From Streptomyces parvulus (GTDB taxonomy: Bacteria; Actinomycetota; Actinomycetes; Streptomycetales; Streptomycetaceae): a stretch of DNA of 64,000 nucleotides. The stretch lies in NCBI RefSeq assembly GCF_014648855.1, contig NZ_BMRX01000001.1, positions 434,001-498,000 of the forward strand, read 5' to 3'. Below, piece by piece: positions 8,870-17,803 of the stretch; the first letter of the stretch is position 1; the number at the start of each line of letters is the position of its first letter. The notes beneath the pieces were generated by a model. That model was not told where the DNA came from. It was given only the letters and a program-made list of their open reading frames with translations, and made no database searches. A program made the position numbers and the translations under genes.

Positions 8870-10132
8870 TTACTGGCTCTCAAACCGGGCCATAGACGCC
8901 GCAACCGCTCCGTAGACCACCGCAACCGTCAGCACCAGCGGCACCGACCGGCCGTCCGGCGGCAGCATCAGCGCGGCCACTCCGGCGGCGCCGACGAAGG
9001 CGACGTTGAACAGCACGTCGTAGACCGAGAAGATCCGGCCCCGGAAGGCGTCCTCGACCGAGAACTGCACGACGGTGTCGGTCGCGATCTTCGCGCTCTG
9101 CGTCGTCAGTCCCAGCACGAACGCCGCCACGAGCAGCGGCGCCGTGGCGAACGGCAGACCGAGCACCGGCACCAGCACGGCGGCCGCCCCCGCGCACACG
9201 GCCATCCAGCGGCCCGGACCCAGCCGCCCCGCGGCCCACGGAGTGATGACCGCGGCCGCGAAGAAGCCCGCCCCGGAGACGCCCAGGGCCAGCCCCAGCA
9301 GGGCGAGCCCGTCCTCGGTGTCCGAGGTCAGGGCGTACCGGCACAGCATCAGCAGCATGACCAGCAGGGCGCCGTAGCAGAACCGCATCAGCGTCATGCC
9401 CGCCAGCGCCCAGGCGGCCTCCCGGCGTGCGGGTGCGGCGAGATGGCGCACCCCCGCGATCAGGTCCCGCGCGGTGCCCGCCAGGGCCGTGGCCACGCGC
9501 GGCGGGATGCGCCCGGGGTCGGGGCCCAGCAGCTCCACGGCGATGCGCAGCGACGCCAGTGCCCCGCACAGGTACAGCACGGCCCCGAGCAGCACCACGA
9601 CCGCGTCGGAGTCCGCGATCGCGAGGCGCACCACGAAGGCGAGGCCTCCGCCGGCCGTCGCGGCCAGGGTGCCGGCCGTCGGGGAGAGCGAGTTGGCGAT
9701 GACCAGTCGTTCGTCGTCGACCACCCGCGGCAGCGCGGCGGAGAGCCCCGCGAGGACGAAGCGGTTGACGGCGGTCACGCAGAGCGCGGAGACGTAGAAG
9801 AGCCAGTCCGGGACTGAGGCGATGATCAGTACCGCGGTCACCGAGGCCAGCACGGCGCGCAGCAGATTGCCGTACAGGAAGACCTGACGGCGGCGCCAGC
9901 GGTCGAGCAGGGCGCCGGCGAAGGGGCCCACCAGCGAGTAGGGGAGCAGCAGGACCGCCATGGCGGAGGCGATCGCGGCGGCGGAGGTCTGCTTCTCCGG
10001 CGAGAAGACGACGTAGGTGGCGAGCGCGACCTGGTAGACGCCGTCGGCCCCCTGGGAGAGCAGACGCACGGCGAGCAGGCGCCGAAAGCCTTTCAGGCGC
10101 AGCAGGACGCGCAGGTCACGGACGACGGCCAT
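8870..10132 (-). CDS. Major facilitator superfamily exporter
   Basis: 420 residues with about 12 hydrophobic segments and MFS features, such as the basic loop DRWRRRQVFLYGN between TM2 and TM3. An MFS_3/EntS-like macrolide-efflux relationship is the best guess; no substrate can be read from sequence. The chosen ATG (10130-10132) has a GAGG nine bases upstream; an upstream in-frame extension would run through the ino1 terminator hairpin and is rejected. It ends with ARFESQ at 8870. Confidence 0.85.
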   Translation of the reverse strand: MAVVRDLRVLLRLKGFRRLLAVRLLSQGADGVYQVALATYVVFSPEKQTSAAAIASAMAVLLLPYSLVGPFAGALLDRWRRRQVFLYGNLLRAVLASVTAVLIIASVPDWLFYVSALCVTAVNRFVLAGLSAALPRVVDDERLVIANSLSPTAGTLAATAGGGLAFVVRLAIADSDAVVVLLGAVLYLCGALASLRIAVELLGPDPGRIPPRVATALAGTARDLIAGVRHLAAPARREAAWALAGMTLMRFCYGALLVMLLMLCRYALTSDTEDGLALLGLALGVSGAGFFAAAVITPWAAGRLGPGRWMAVCAGAAAVLVPVLGLPFATAPLLVAAFVLGLTTQSAKIATDTVVQFSVEDAFRGRIFSVYDVLFNVAFVGAAGVAALMLPPDGRSVPLVLTVAVVYGAVAASMARFESQ

Positions 10133-10156
10133 GGGGCACAGCCTCACATACGGGAA

Positions 10157-10186
10157 AGGTCCCCGGGTCACGCGACCCGGGGACCT
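10157..10186 (-). terminator. Terminator after ino1
   Basis: Arms 10157-10169 and 10174-10186 are perfect 13-bp complements around loop ACGC, 25 bases past the ino1 stop. Confidence 0.8.
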
Positions 10187-10210
10187 CACGCGGAGGCGGC
10201 TACTCGCGCG

Positions 10211-11293
10211 TCAGCGCTCGACCTCGCCCGCGATGAACTTCTCGACGTTGGCACGGGCCTCGTCGTCGAAGTACTGGACCGGCGGGGACTTCATGAAGTA
10301 GCTCGACGCCGACAGGATCGGGCCGCCGATGCCGCGGTCCTTGGCGATCTTCGCGGCGCGCAGGGCGTCGATGATGACACCCGCGGAGTTCGGGGAGTCC
10401 CAGACCTCGAGCTTGTACTCCAGGTTCAGCGGGACGTCGCCGAAGGCGCGGCCCTCGAGGCGGACGTAGGCCCACTTGCGGTCGTCCAGCCACGCGACGT
10501 AGTCGGACGGGCCGATGTGGACGTTCTTCTCGCCCAGGTCCCGGTCGGGGATCTGCGAGGTGACGGCCTGCGTCTTGGAGATCTTCTTCGACTCGAGGCG
10601 GTCGCGCTCGAGCATGTTCTTGAAGTCCATGTTGCCGCCGACGTTCAGCTGCATCGTGCGGTCCAGGACGACGCCCCGGTCCTCGAACAGCTTCGCCATC
10701 ACGCGGTGCGTGATGGTGGCACCGACCTGCGACTTGATGTCGTCGCCGACGATCGGGACACCGGCCTCGGTGAACTTGTCCGCCCACTCCTTGGTGCCGG
10801 CGATGAAGACCGGGAGGGCGTTGACGAAGGCGACCTTGGCGTCGATGGCGCACTGGGCGTAGTACTTCGCCGCGTCCTCGGAACCGACGGGCAGGTAGCA
10901 GACCAGGACGTCGACCTGCTTGTCCTTGAGGACCTTGACGATGTCGGCCGGCTCTTCGGCGGACTCCTCGATGGTCTCGCGGTAGTACTTGCCGAGACCG
11001 TCGAGGGTGTGGCCGCGCTGGACCTGGACGCCGCTGTTGGGGACGTCGCAGATCTTGATGGTGTTGTTCTCGGAGGCGCCGATGGCGTCGGCGAGGTCCA
11101 GGCCGACCTTCTTGGCGTCCACGTCGAAGGCGGCGACGAACTCGATGTCCCGGACGTGGTAGTCGCCGAACTGGACGTGCATCAGCCCGGGGACCTTGGA
11201 CGCCGCATCGGCGTCCTTGTAGTACTCGACGCCCTGAACCAGCGACGCGGCGCAGTTGCCCACACCGACGATGGCTACGCGAACCGAACCCAT
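10211..11293 (-). CDS. ino1: Inositol-1-phosphate synthase
   Basis: Converts glucose-6-phosphate to inositol-1-phosphate with NAD, the first step toward mycothiol and phosphatidylinositol. The N-terminal Rossmann motif is at the start ([18 protein letters not shown]), followed by the family segments [33 protein letters not shown] and GGNMDFKN; 360 residues is the full actinobacterial length. The start is ATG 11291-11293, as in known Streptomyces homologues, although the frame is open further upstream. It lies 44 bases downstream of padR in the same direction, so the pair is probably cotranscribed and autoregulated. A strong terminator follows. Confidence 0.95.
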   Translation of the reverse strand: MGSVRVAIVGVGNCAASLVQGVEYYKDADAASKVPGLMHVQFGDYHVRDIEFVAAFDVDAKKVGLDLADAIGASENNTIKICDVPNSGVQVQRGHTLDGLGKYYRETIEESAEEPADIVKVLKDKQVDVLVCYLPVGSEDAAKYYAQCAIDAKVAFVNALPVFIAGTKEWADKFTEAGVPIVGDDIKSQVGATITHRVMAKLFEDRGVVLDRTMQLNVGGNMDFKNMLERDRLESKKISKTQAVTSQIPDRDLGEKNVHIGPSDYVAWLDDRKWAYVRLEGRAFGDVPLNLEYKLEVWDSPNSAGVIIDALRAAKIAKDRGIGGPILSASSYFMKSPPVQYFDDEARANVEKFIAGEVER

Positions 11294-11337
11294 TCCGGTT
11301 GCTCCCTGTGTGTACGAGTGAGGCCCTGACTGGGCGC

Positions 11338-12015
11338 TCACGTGGCGGTGTCGCCGGGCGTATCCGGCCGGGGGTCGTCCCCCGGCCGGGGCAGGCCGCC
11401 CGTCGCTCCAGATGTCGTGTCCTGTGGTGCGGTCCCCTCGGCGGCGGGACCTCGCAGGTCCCGCCCCGCCCGCTCGCTCTCGATGAGCTCGTTCAGCCAG
11501 CGCACCTCGCGCTCCACGGACTCCATTCCGTGGCGCTGGAGCTCGAGCGTGTAGTCGTCGAGCCGCTCCCGGGTGCGGGCCAGCGAGGACCGCATCTTCT
11601 CCAGGCGCTCCTCCAGCCGGCTGCGCCGGCCCTCGAGCACGCGCATGCGCACGTCACGCGACGTCTGCCCGAAGAAGGCGAAGCGGGCGGCGAAGGTCTC
11701 GTCGTCGTAGGCGTCCGGGCCCGTCTGCGACAGGAGCTGCTCGAAGTGTTCCTTGCCGTCGGCCGTCAACCTGTAGACGATCTTGGCGCGGCGCCCGGTG
11801 AGGGAGGCCGCGGCCTCGCCGATGTTCCCGGGCTCTTCGATCAACCAGCCGTTGGCGACCAGCGTCTTGAGGCAGGGGTAGAGCGTCCCGTAGCTGAACG
11901 CCCGGAACACACCCAGCGAGGTGTTGAGCCGTTTGCGCAGCTCATAGCCGTGCATGGGGGACTCGCGGAGCAGGCCGAGTACGGCGAACTCGAGGATGCC
12001 GGATCGCCGGCTCAT
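11338..12015 (-). CDS. PadR-family transcriptional regulator
   Basis: 225 residues. The N-terminal winged helix is typical of Pad[25 protein letters not shown], then [19 protein letters not shown]. The middle carries the long C-terminal dimerisation helices ([33 protein letters not shown]), followed by a 40-residue disordered Pro/Gly/Thr tail. SD GGAGG lies five bases before the ATG (12013-12015). A 12-bp perfect inverted repeat stands just downstream of the predicted -10 box, so autorepression is likely, and ino1 immediately downstream would share this control. The ligand is unknown. Confidence 0.92.
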   Translation of the reverse strand: MSRRSGILEFAVLGLLRESPMHGYELRKRLNTSLGVFRAFSYGTLYPCLKTLVANGWLIEEPGNIGEAAASLTGRRAKIVYRLTADGKEHFEQLLSQTGPDAYDDETFAARFAFFGQTSRDVRMRVLEGRRSRLEERLEKMRSSLARTRERLDDYTLELQRHGMESVEREVRWLNELIESERAGRDLRGPAAEGTAPQDTTSGATGGLPRPGDDPRPDTPGDTAT

Positions 12016-12043
12016 CGTCGCCTCCTCTCGCCCTTATGCCGCG

Positions 12044-12068
12044 CTGATGTATCGACTCGATACATCAG
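12044..12068. promoter_or_regulatory. Probable PadR operator
   Basis: CTGATGTATCGA (12044-12055), one base, then its exact reverse complement (12057-12068). The site covers the expected transcription start of padR, the ideal place for autorepression. Confidence 0.75.
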
Positions 12069-12367
12069 CACGATAGAACGAGGTGGCGTGTGCGACAAGA
12101 GGGGGCGCCGTGAACGGGATCACATCAGGGATTCATCGTGAGCAAGTTGCCTGATTTGAGGTGAACTTCGGGCCTCGGGGGTTTTGACGGTGCGTAGTCT
12201 GTGCGCCATGCAAACCACCGGGAACCGAGTGACGGCCGGGGGCGTCCCTGTCCCTGGTGCAGTACGGGTGAATGCGGAAGGGGCCGCATCCGTACTTCGG
12301 GGGGACCGGAAACCAGCCGCCTTTACCAGGTGCGCAGAGGTGCGCCTGCCCGAGGAGTAGTCGTTCG
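12069..12367. other. padR / penicillin-binding protein intergenic region
   Basis: The left end holds the padR promoter. The remainder, up to the SD GAGGAG before 12368, has no gene that I can support and no clear promoter for the penicillin-binding protein, though one must lie here. Confidence 0.6.
12070..12098 (-). promoter_or_regulatory. Promoter of padR-ino1
   Basis: Read leftward: TTGTCG (12093-12098) and TATCGT (12070-12075) separated by 17 bases. Both match the vegetative-type consensus well. Confidence 0.6.
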
Positions 12368-15007
12368 ATGAGCGAGCACCGTCGCAAAGCGCCGCAGCCG
12401 CAGGGAGGCGGACGTGCCGCGGCCCGACGCGGTCAGTCCGGCTCGTCCTCCGGCCGCCGTGCGGCACCGCGAGGCGCCACAGGGTCTCCGTCCGGCTCGT
12501 ACGGTCCGGAGAGTGAGGAGCGTCCGTACGGCGGACGCGCGGAAGCCCGGCGTGCGGCACAACGGAGTGGGGGCCGCCGCAGAGGGGCCGAGCCCGGACG
12601 TGGAGGCCGGCGGACGGCTGCCATGGGCGCCGCGGCCGGCAAGAAGCGGATGATCGACTATCCGCGCAACGACCGGGACGGGTGGCGCCGCTGGGTGCCC
12701 TCCTGGAAGCTCGTCTCCGGGCTGTGCATCGGCTTCTTCGGCACCGCTGTCGCCGCCGCCGGCATCGCCTACGCCATGGTGGGCGTCCCCGTCGTCGACG
12801 ATTCCGCCACAGCGCAGAACAACGTCTACTACTGGGCCGACGGCAGCCGGATGGTCGCCACGGGTGGCGAGCGCAACCGGCAGAACGTCAACCTCTCCCA
12901 GATCCCCAAGGAGATGCGCTACGCGATCATCTCCCAGGAGAACAAGACCTTCTACACCGACAGCGGTATCGACCCCAAGGGCATCGCCCGCGCCGTGTTC
13001 AACATGGCCAAGGGCGGCGACACCCAGGGTGGTTCCACCATCACCCAGCAGTACGTGAAGAACGCGATGCTGAACGACCAGTCGCAGACGATCTCCCGCA
13101 AGGTGAAGGAGATCTTCGTCTCGATCAAGGTCGGTGCCGATGTGTCCAAGGACGACATCCTCGAGGGCTACCTCAACTCCGCGTACTACGGCCGTGGCGC
13201 CTACGGCATCCAGGCCGCCTCACGGGCGTACTTCAACGTGGACGCCGTCGACCTGAACCCCGGCCAGTGCGCCTTCCTGTCGGCGGTGCTCAAGGGCGCC
13301 ACGTACTACGACCCGGCGGGTTCGACCTCGATCGACCCGGGTGCCACTCCCGAGGCCAACCAGAAGCGGGCCCAGTCCCAGATGCAGGACACCCTCGACA
13401 AGATGGTCGAGTACGGGCACCTGAGCCAGGCGGATCGGGCGAAGTACACCACCCTTCCCAAGTGGAAGAACCCGGAGTCGAACGCCCAGCTGAGCGGTCA
13501 GATCGGCTATCTCGTCAGGCTCGCCAAGTCCTCCGTGATCAAGAACAGCAAGGTCTCGGAGCAGCAGCTGGAGAAGGGCGGCTACTCGATCTACACGACC
13601 TTCGACAAGAAGAAGGTCGACGATCTCGAGAAGGCCGTACAGAAGGTCTACAAGAAGAACATCGACCCCAAGAAGCGCCCCGAGAAGGACACCCACGTCC
13701 AGTTCGGCGGGGCTTCGGTGAACCCCGAGACGGGCGCCATCGAGGCCATCTACGGCGGTGAGGACGCCACCAAGCACTTCACCAACAACGCGGACGTCAC
13801 CGGCGCCCAGGTCGGTTCGACCTTCAAGCCCTACGTGCTCGCGGCGGCCATGAAGTGGGGCGTCCGTGATCCGGACCTCGGGGAGACCCAGGCCCAGGAC
13901 GAACGCACGGTCGTGTCTCCGAAAAGCCTGTACAGCGGTGAGAACAACCTCAAGATCAAGGAATACGACGGCTCGATCTGGGAGAACGAGAAGGGCGAGC
14001 AGTGGCGCCAGGAGAACGACGGCAAGGACTCCGTCGGTGAGGCGCCCGACTACAAGATCGATCTCCGTGAGGCGATGCGCGAGTCGGTGAACTCCGCGTT
14101 CGTCCAGCTCGGCATGGACGTCGGTCTGGACAAGGTCAAGGAGGCAGCGGTCGACGCGGGGCTCCTGGAGGACAGCCTGGCGGGTTCGGGATACCCCTCG
14201 TTCTCCATCGGTGTCTCCGACCCGAGCGCCATCCGCATGGCCGGTTCGTACGCCACCTTCGCGGACAGCGGCAAGCAGCGCGAGCCGTTCTCCGTGACCA
14301 AGGTGACGAACGCGGACGGCACGATCTTCTCCCACAAGGTGGAGACCAAGCAGGCGTTCACCTCGAAGGTCGCGGACAACGTCACGGACGTCCTCAAGAC
14401 CGTCGTCGAGAAGGGCACGGGCACCAACGCCCAGCTGCCGGGCCGCGAGGTCGCGGGCAAGACCGGCACCACGGACGGCAACAAGTCGGCCTGGTTCGTC
14501 GGCTACACGCCGCAGCTGTCGACCGCGATCAGCATGTTCCGCTACCCGGACGACGAGACCATCAAGAACCGCTCGTTCCTGGAGATGTACGGAACGGGTG
14601 GCGAGGAGAAGATCCACGGTGCGTCCTTCCCGTCCGTGATCTGGCAGGACTACATGGAAGACGCGATGAAGGGCGAGAAGGCCGAGAAGTTCCCGAAGCC
14701 CGAGCCCATCGGCGAGGTCATCAACGACACGCCGTCGCCGACGCCGACTCCGACTCCTTCCGAGACGGAGGAGAAGCCGAGTCCCTCGCCGACGCCGTCC
14801 CCCAGCAAGACGGAGGTCACGCCCTCCCCCACGCCGACCGAGTCCTGCGGCCCGTTCGACTTCAACTGTGACGACGGGGACAACAACGGCAATCAGAACG
14901 GTGGCAACGACGCGGGGGGCACCGGGAACAGTCCATCGCCCTCGACGTCACCAAGTGAGACCGGGGAAGAGGACGACGGCGGATTCATCCGGGGGCCGAA
15001 CGGCTAG
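12368..15007 (+). CDS. Class A penicillin-binding protein (bifunctional transglycosylase/transpeptidase)
   Basis: 879 residues. An arginine/glycine-rich cytoplasmic tail (1-112) precedes one membrane helix (about 113-138). The GT51 transglycosylase domain follows, with the catalytic-glutamate motif at SQENKTFY (E191) and GGSTITQQYVKN and RKVKEI motifs. The transpeptidase domain has STFK (S484), SVN (573-575) and KTGT (698-701), all intact. The final 150 residues are a Pro/Thr/Ser-rich linker ending in a cysteine-containing acidic Asn/Gly tail (ESCGPFDFNCDDGDNN). It polymerises and cross-links peptidoglycan outside the membrane. The ATG at 12368 has GAGGAG ten bases upstream. The gene is divergent from padR and followed by two parS sites and a hairpin. 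Confidence 0.93.
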   Translation: MSEHRRKAPQPQGGGRAAARRGQSGSSSGRRAAPRGATGSPSGSYGPESEERPYGGRAEARRAAQRSGGRRRGAEPGRGGRRTAAMGAAAGKKRMIDYPRNDRDGWRRWVPSWKLVSGLCIGFFGTAVAAAGIAYAMVGVPVVDDSATAQNNVYYWADGSRMVATGGERNRQNVNLSQIPKEMRYAIISQENKTFYTDSGIDPKGIARAVFNMAKGGDTQGGSTITQQYVKNAMLNDQSQTISRKVKEIFVSIKVGADVSKDDILEGYLNSAYYGRGAYGIQAASRAYFNVDAVDLNPGQCAFLSAVLKGATYYDPAGSTSIDPGATPEANQKRAQSQMQDTLDKMVEYGHLSQADRAKYTTLPKWKNPESNAQLSGQIGYLVRLAKSSVIKNSKVSEQQLEKGGYSIYTTFDKKKVDDLEKAVQKVYKKNIDPKKRPEKDTHVQFGGASVNPETGAIEAIYGGEDATKHFTNNADVTGAQVGSTFKPYVLAAAMKWGVRDPDLGETQAQDERTVVSPKSLYSGENNLKIKEYDGSIWENEKGEQWRQENDGKDSVGEAPDYKIDLREAMRESVNSAFVQLGMDVGLDKVKEAAVDAGLLEDSLAGSGYPSFSIGVSDPSAIRMAGSYATFADSGKQREPFSVTKVTNADGTIFSHKVETKQAFTSKVADNVTDVLKTVVEKGTGTNAQLPGREVAGKTGTTDGNKSAWFVGYTPQLSTAISMFRYPDDETIKNRSFLEMYGTGGEEKIHGASFPSVIWQDYMEDAMKGEKAEKFPKPEPIGEVINDTPSPTPTPTPSETEEKPSPSPTPSPSKTEVTPSPTPTESCGPFDFNCDDGDNNGNQNGGNDAGGTGNSPSPSTSPSETGEEDDGGFIRGPNG

Positions 15008-15030
15008 CTGCCCAAACGTCCGGCTTGACT

Positions 15031-15044
15031 GTTTCACGTGAAAC
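15031..15044. promoter_or_regulatory. parS: parS, perfect (first of a close pair)
   Basis: GTTTCACGTGAAAC, 24 bases after the penicillin-binding protein stop and 31 bases centre to centre from the next site. Confidence 0.93.
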
Positions 15045-15061
15045 ACGGGGAACAGTCGCAA

Positions 15062-15075
15062 GTTTCACGTGAAAC
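15062..15075. promoter_or_regulatory. parS: parS, perfect (second of a close pair)
   Basis: GTTTCACGTGAAAC, directly next to the hairpin at 15077. Confidence 0.93.
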
Positions 15076-15076
15076 A

Positions 15077-15110
15077 GGGGCCGCCGCATCCACCCGGGTG
15101 CGGCGGCCCC
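15077..15110 (+). terminator. Terminator after the penicillin-binding protein gene
   Basis: Arms 15077-15088 and 15099-15110 are perfect 12-bp complements. The ten bases between them are nearly self-complementary, which would extend the stem. Confidence 0.65.
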
Positions 15111-15146
15111 CGCCTGTTCCCAGGTGCGTACGGCAGGATGTGCCCC

Positions 15147-16643
15147 ATGCCCAGTGCAGAATCGACGCCAGCGAGCGTGCACGACCCGGAGACGGTGCCA
15201 CCGACCAGGGAGGACGCGGTCGCCGCGGCCGGCAGCGAGCTGATCGGCGGTCCCATGGGACGGCGAGCCCTGCTCGGCAGGTCCTGGTGGACCCCCGTCC
15301 GGGTGATCGCGCTCGTGGCGATCGGCATGTTCGCCCTCGGCCTGGTCCAGAAGGCGCCCTGCTACAACGGGGCCTGGTTCTTCGGCGCCAGTTCCCAGTA
15401 CACGCACGCCTGCTATTCGGACATCCCGCACCTCTACCAGGGGCGCGGCTTCGTCGACGGGCTCGTGCCGTACTTCGACAAGCTCCCCGGTGACATGGAG
15501 TACCTGGAGTACCCCGTGCTGACCGGCGTGTTCATGGAGGTCGCGACCTGGCTGACGCCGGGCAGCGGCACCATCCAGGACCAGGAGCAGTGGTACTGGA
15601 TGGTCAACGCCGGGATGCTCATGGCCTGCGCGGCCGTCATCGCGGTCTGCGTCACACGCACCCACCGGCGCCGCCCCTGGGACGCCCTGCTGGTCGCCCT
15701 GGCCCCGGCCTTCGCGCTGACCGCGACCGTCAACTGGGACCTGCTGGCGGTCGCCCTGACGGCCGCCGCGATGCTCATGTGGTCGCGGGAGCGTCCGGTG
15801 GCCTTCGGTGTGCTCCTGGGCCTGGCCACGGCCGCCAAGCTCTATCCCTTCCTGATCCTCGGCCCCCTGCTCGTCCTGTGCTGGCGCGCGGGCCGATGGC
15901 GGGAGTTCGGAAAGGCGCTGACCGGGGCGGCCGGCGCCTGGCTCGTGGTGAACCTGCCGGTGATGCTCTTCGCCTTCGACGGCTGGTCGAAGTTCTACAC
16001 GTTCAGCCAGGAGCGCGGCGTGGACTTCGGGTCCTTCTGGCTGATCCTGGTCCAGAACACCGACAACCCGCCGAGCACCGAGACCGTCAACACGCTGGCC
16101 ACGCTGCTGATGCTGCTGTGCTGTGGGGCCGTGGCGGCTCTCACGCTGACCGCTCCCCGGCGACCGCGGTTCGCCCAGCTCGCCTTCCTGATCGTGGCCG
16201 CCTTCATCCTCACCAACAAGGTCTACTCACCGCAGTACGTGCTCTGGCTGGTGCCGCTGGCCGCGCTGGCCCGGCCGAAGTGGCGGGACTTCCTGATCTG
16301 GCAGGCGTGCGAAGTGGCCTACTTCCTCGGCATCTGGATGTACCTCGCCTACACGACCAGCGGAGACGCCCACAAGGGCCTGCCCACGGACGGCTACCAC
16401 TGGGCCATCGCCGTGCACCTGCTGGGGACGCTGTTCCTCTGCGTGATGGTGGTGCGGGACATCCTGATGCCGGACCGCGACCCGGTGCGCAGGACGGGCG
16501 ACGACGACCCCTCGGGCGGTGTGCTCGACGGTGCGGAGGACGTCTTCGTGCTGGGACCCGCGGCGCAGCCCGAGCGGTTGGCCCGCTTCGAGGGGCCACG
16601 GGTGAAGTGGGGCACACGCCGGCAGACCGGCAGTTCACTCTGA
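15147..16643 (+). CDS. GT87-type integral membrane glycosyltransferase (polyprenyl-phosphomannose-dependent mannosyltransferase-like)
   Basis: About 498 residues with about ten membrane helices and a short hydrophilic C-terminal tail. The architecture matches the DUF2029/GT87 family, membrane enzymes that use polyprenyl-phosphate-mannose to add mannose to lipoglycans or glycoproteins outside the membrane. The family-typical first loop contains the acidic region YFDKLPGDMEYLEYPVLTG, where the essential aspartate is expected, and AAKLYPFLILGPLLVL matches the conserved K-YP segment. Two ATGs are possible (15138 and 15147); I prefer 15147 because GGCAGG lies nine bases upstream, but this is not certain. 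It faces the racemase-like gene across a strong hairpin. Confidence 0.82.
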   Translation: MPSAESTPASVHDPETVPPTREDAVAAAGSELIGGPMGRRALLGRSWWTPVRVIALVAIGMFALGLVQKAPCYNGAWFFGASSQYTHACYSDIPHLYQGRGFVDGLVPYFDKLPGDMEYLEYPVLTGVFMEVATWLTPGSGTIQDQEQWYWMVNAGMLMACAAVIAVCVTRTHRRRPWDALLVALAPAFALTATVNWDLLAVALTAAAMLMWSRERPVAFGVLLGLATAAKLYPFLILGPLLVLCWRAGRWREFGKALTGAAGAWLVVNLPVMLFAFDGWSKFYTFSQERGVDFGSFWLILVQNTDNPPSTETVNTLATLLMLLCCGAVAALTLTAPRRPRFAQLAFLIVAAFILTNKVYSPQYVLWLVPLAALARPKWRDFLIWQACEVAYFLGIWMYLAYTTSGDAHKGLPTDGYHWAIAVHLLGTLFLCVMVVRDILMPDRDPVRRTGDDDPSGGVLDGAEDVFVLGPAAQPERLARFEGPRVKWGTRRQTGSSL

Positions 16644-16653
16644 GCGAACGCAG

Positions 16654-16688
16654 ACGGGCCGTACACGGAGACTCCGTGTACGGCCCGT
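16654..16688. terminator. Bidirectional terminator hairpin
   Basis: Arms 16654-16670 and 16672-16688 are 17-bp exact complements around a single base. It lies between convergent genes ending at 16643 (+) and 16711 (-). Confidence 0.85.
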
Positions 16689-16710
16689 TCCGCAGGCCGC
16701 GGCCGGCGCG

Positions 16711-17742
16711 CTAGCGGTCGAGGATGCGGTCGAACTGGGTGGTGGTGTGCCGCAGGTGGGCCACCAGCTCGTCGCCCACCGTGGGCTCCGCCGCGTCCGA
16801 GGGCACGAACAGGATCGACACCTGCATGTGCGGCGGCTCCGCGAACCAGCGCTGCTTGCCGCTCCAGACGAACGGCGACAGATTGCGGTTGACCGTGGCG
16901 AGGCCGGCCCGTGCGACGCCCTTGGCGCGCGGCATGACGCCGTGCAGCGCCTTCGGCGCCTCCAGACCCACCCCGTGCGACGTACCGCCCGCCACGACCA
17001 CCAGGAAGCCGTCCGAGGCGGCCTTCTGCTGCCGGTAGCCGAAGCGCTCCCCCTTGGCGACCCGCGTGACGTCCAGGACGGCACCGCGGTACTCGGTGGC
17101 CTCGTGGTCGCCGAGCCACAGCCTCGTGCCGATCCGGGCGCGGAAGCGGGTCTGCGGGAACTGCTGCTGGAGCCGCGCCAGTTCGTCGGCCTTGAGGTGG
17201 CTGACGAACATGGTGTGCAGCGGCAGCCGGGCCGCGCGCAGCCGGTCCATCCAGCCGATGACCTCCTCGACGGCGTCCGAGCCGTCGGTGCGGTCGAGCG
17301 GCAGGTGGATGGCGAAGCCCTCCAGCCGGACGTTCTCTATGGCGGCGTGCAGCTGGGGCAGGTCCTGCTCACTGATGCCGTGCCGCTTCATCGAGGACAT
17401 CACCTCGATGACCACACGGGCGCCGACGAGGCCGTACACACCGTCGATCGAGGAGACCGAGCGCACGACGCGGTCGGGCAGCGGCACGGGCTCCTCGCCG
17501 CGCCGGTACGGCGTCAGGACCAGCAGGTCGCCACCGAAGAAGTCCTTGATCCGGGCGGCCTCGTACGTGGTGCCGACGGCCAGGACGTCCGAACCGAGCC
17601 GCGTGGCCTCCTCCGCCAGGCGCTCGTGCCCGAAGCCGTAGCCGTTGCCCTTGCAGACCGGGACCAGTCCCGGGAACTGCTCCTGCACGTGCTTGTGGTG
17701 CGCCCGCCAGCGCGCGGTGTCGACGTAGAGCGTGAGCGCCAT
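16711..17742 (-). CDS. Alanine racemase-like PLP-fold protein linked to femX
   Basis: 343 residues with the N-terminal TIM-barrel of fold-type III PLP enzymes. The PLP-lysine motif is present but altered (VCKGNGYGFG, K31, instead of the usual KANAYGHG). I cannot find a GYADGY-like segment with the second catalytic tyrosine of true alanine racemases; at that position the sequence reads VVAGGTSHGVGLE. It is therefore doubtful that this is a functional racemase. It sits 61 bases downstream of femX in the same direction and is probably cotranscribed, which points to a peptidoglycan-precursor role. The start ATG 17740-17742 gives the natural N terminus MALTLYVDT. It is the SCO3903-type gene by position. 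Confidence 0.8.
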   Translation of the reverse strand: MALTLYVDTARWRAHHKHVQEQFPGLVPVCKGNGYGFGHERLAEEATRLGSDVLAVGTTYEAARIKDFFGGDLLVLTPYRRGEEPVPLPDRVVRSVSSIDGVYGLVGARVVIEVMSSMKRHGISEQDLPQLHAAIENVRLEGFAIHLPLDRTDGSDAVEEVIGWMDRLRAARLPLHTMFVSHLKADELARLQQQFPQTRFRARIGTRLWLGDHEATEYRGAVLDVTRVAKGERFGYRQQKAASDGFLVVVAGGTSHGVGLEAPKALHGVMPRAKGVARAGLATVNRNLSPFVWSGKQRWFAEPPHMQVSILFVPSDAAEPTVGDELVAHLRHTTTQFDRILDR

Positions 17743-17803
17743 GGCCGGACCTGGAACCTTTCTCGTGGCTGTCAGAGGTGCGGGATGAGGGGTGAGTGCG
17801 CGG

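Noticed and set aside
12181..12212. Promoter TTGACG at 12184 for the penicillin-binding protein gene
   Set aside because: No acceptable -10 box lies 16-19 bases downstream.
17680..17691. Further parS copies at CACGTG hexamers within genes (for example 17686, 29481, 40920)
   Set aside because: The flanking TTT/AAA of the ParB site is absent; these are chance CACGTG in coding DNA.
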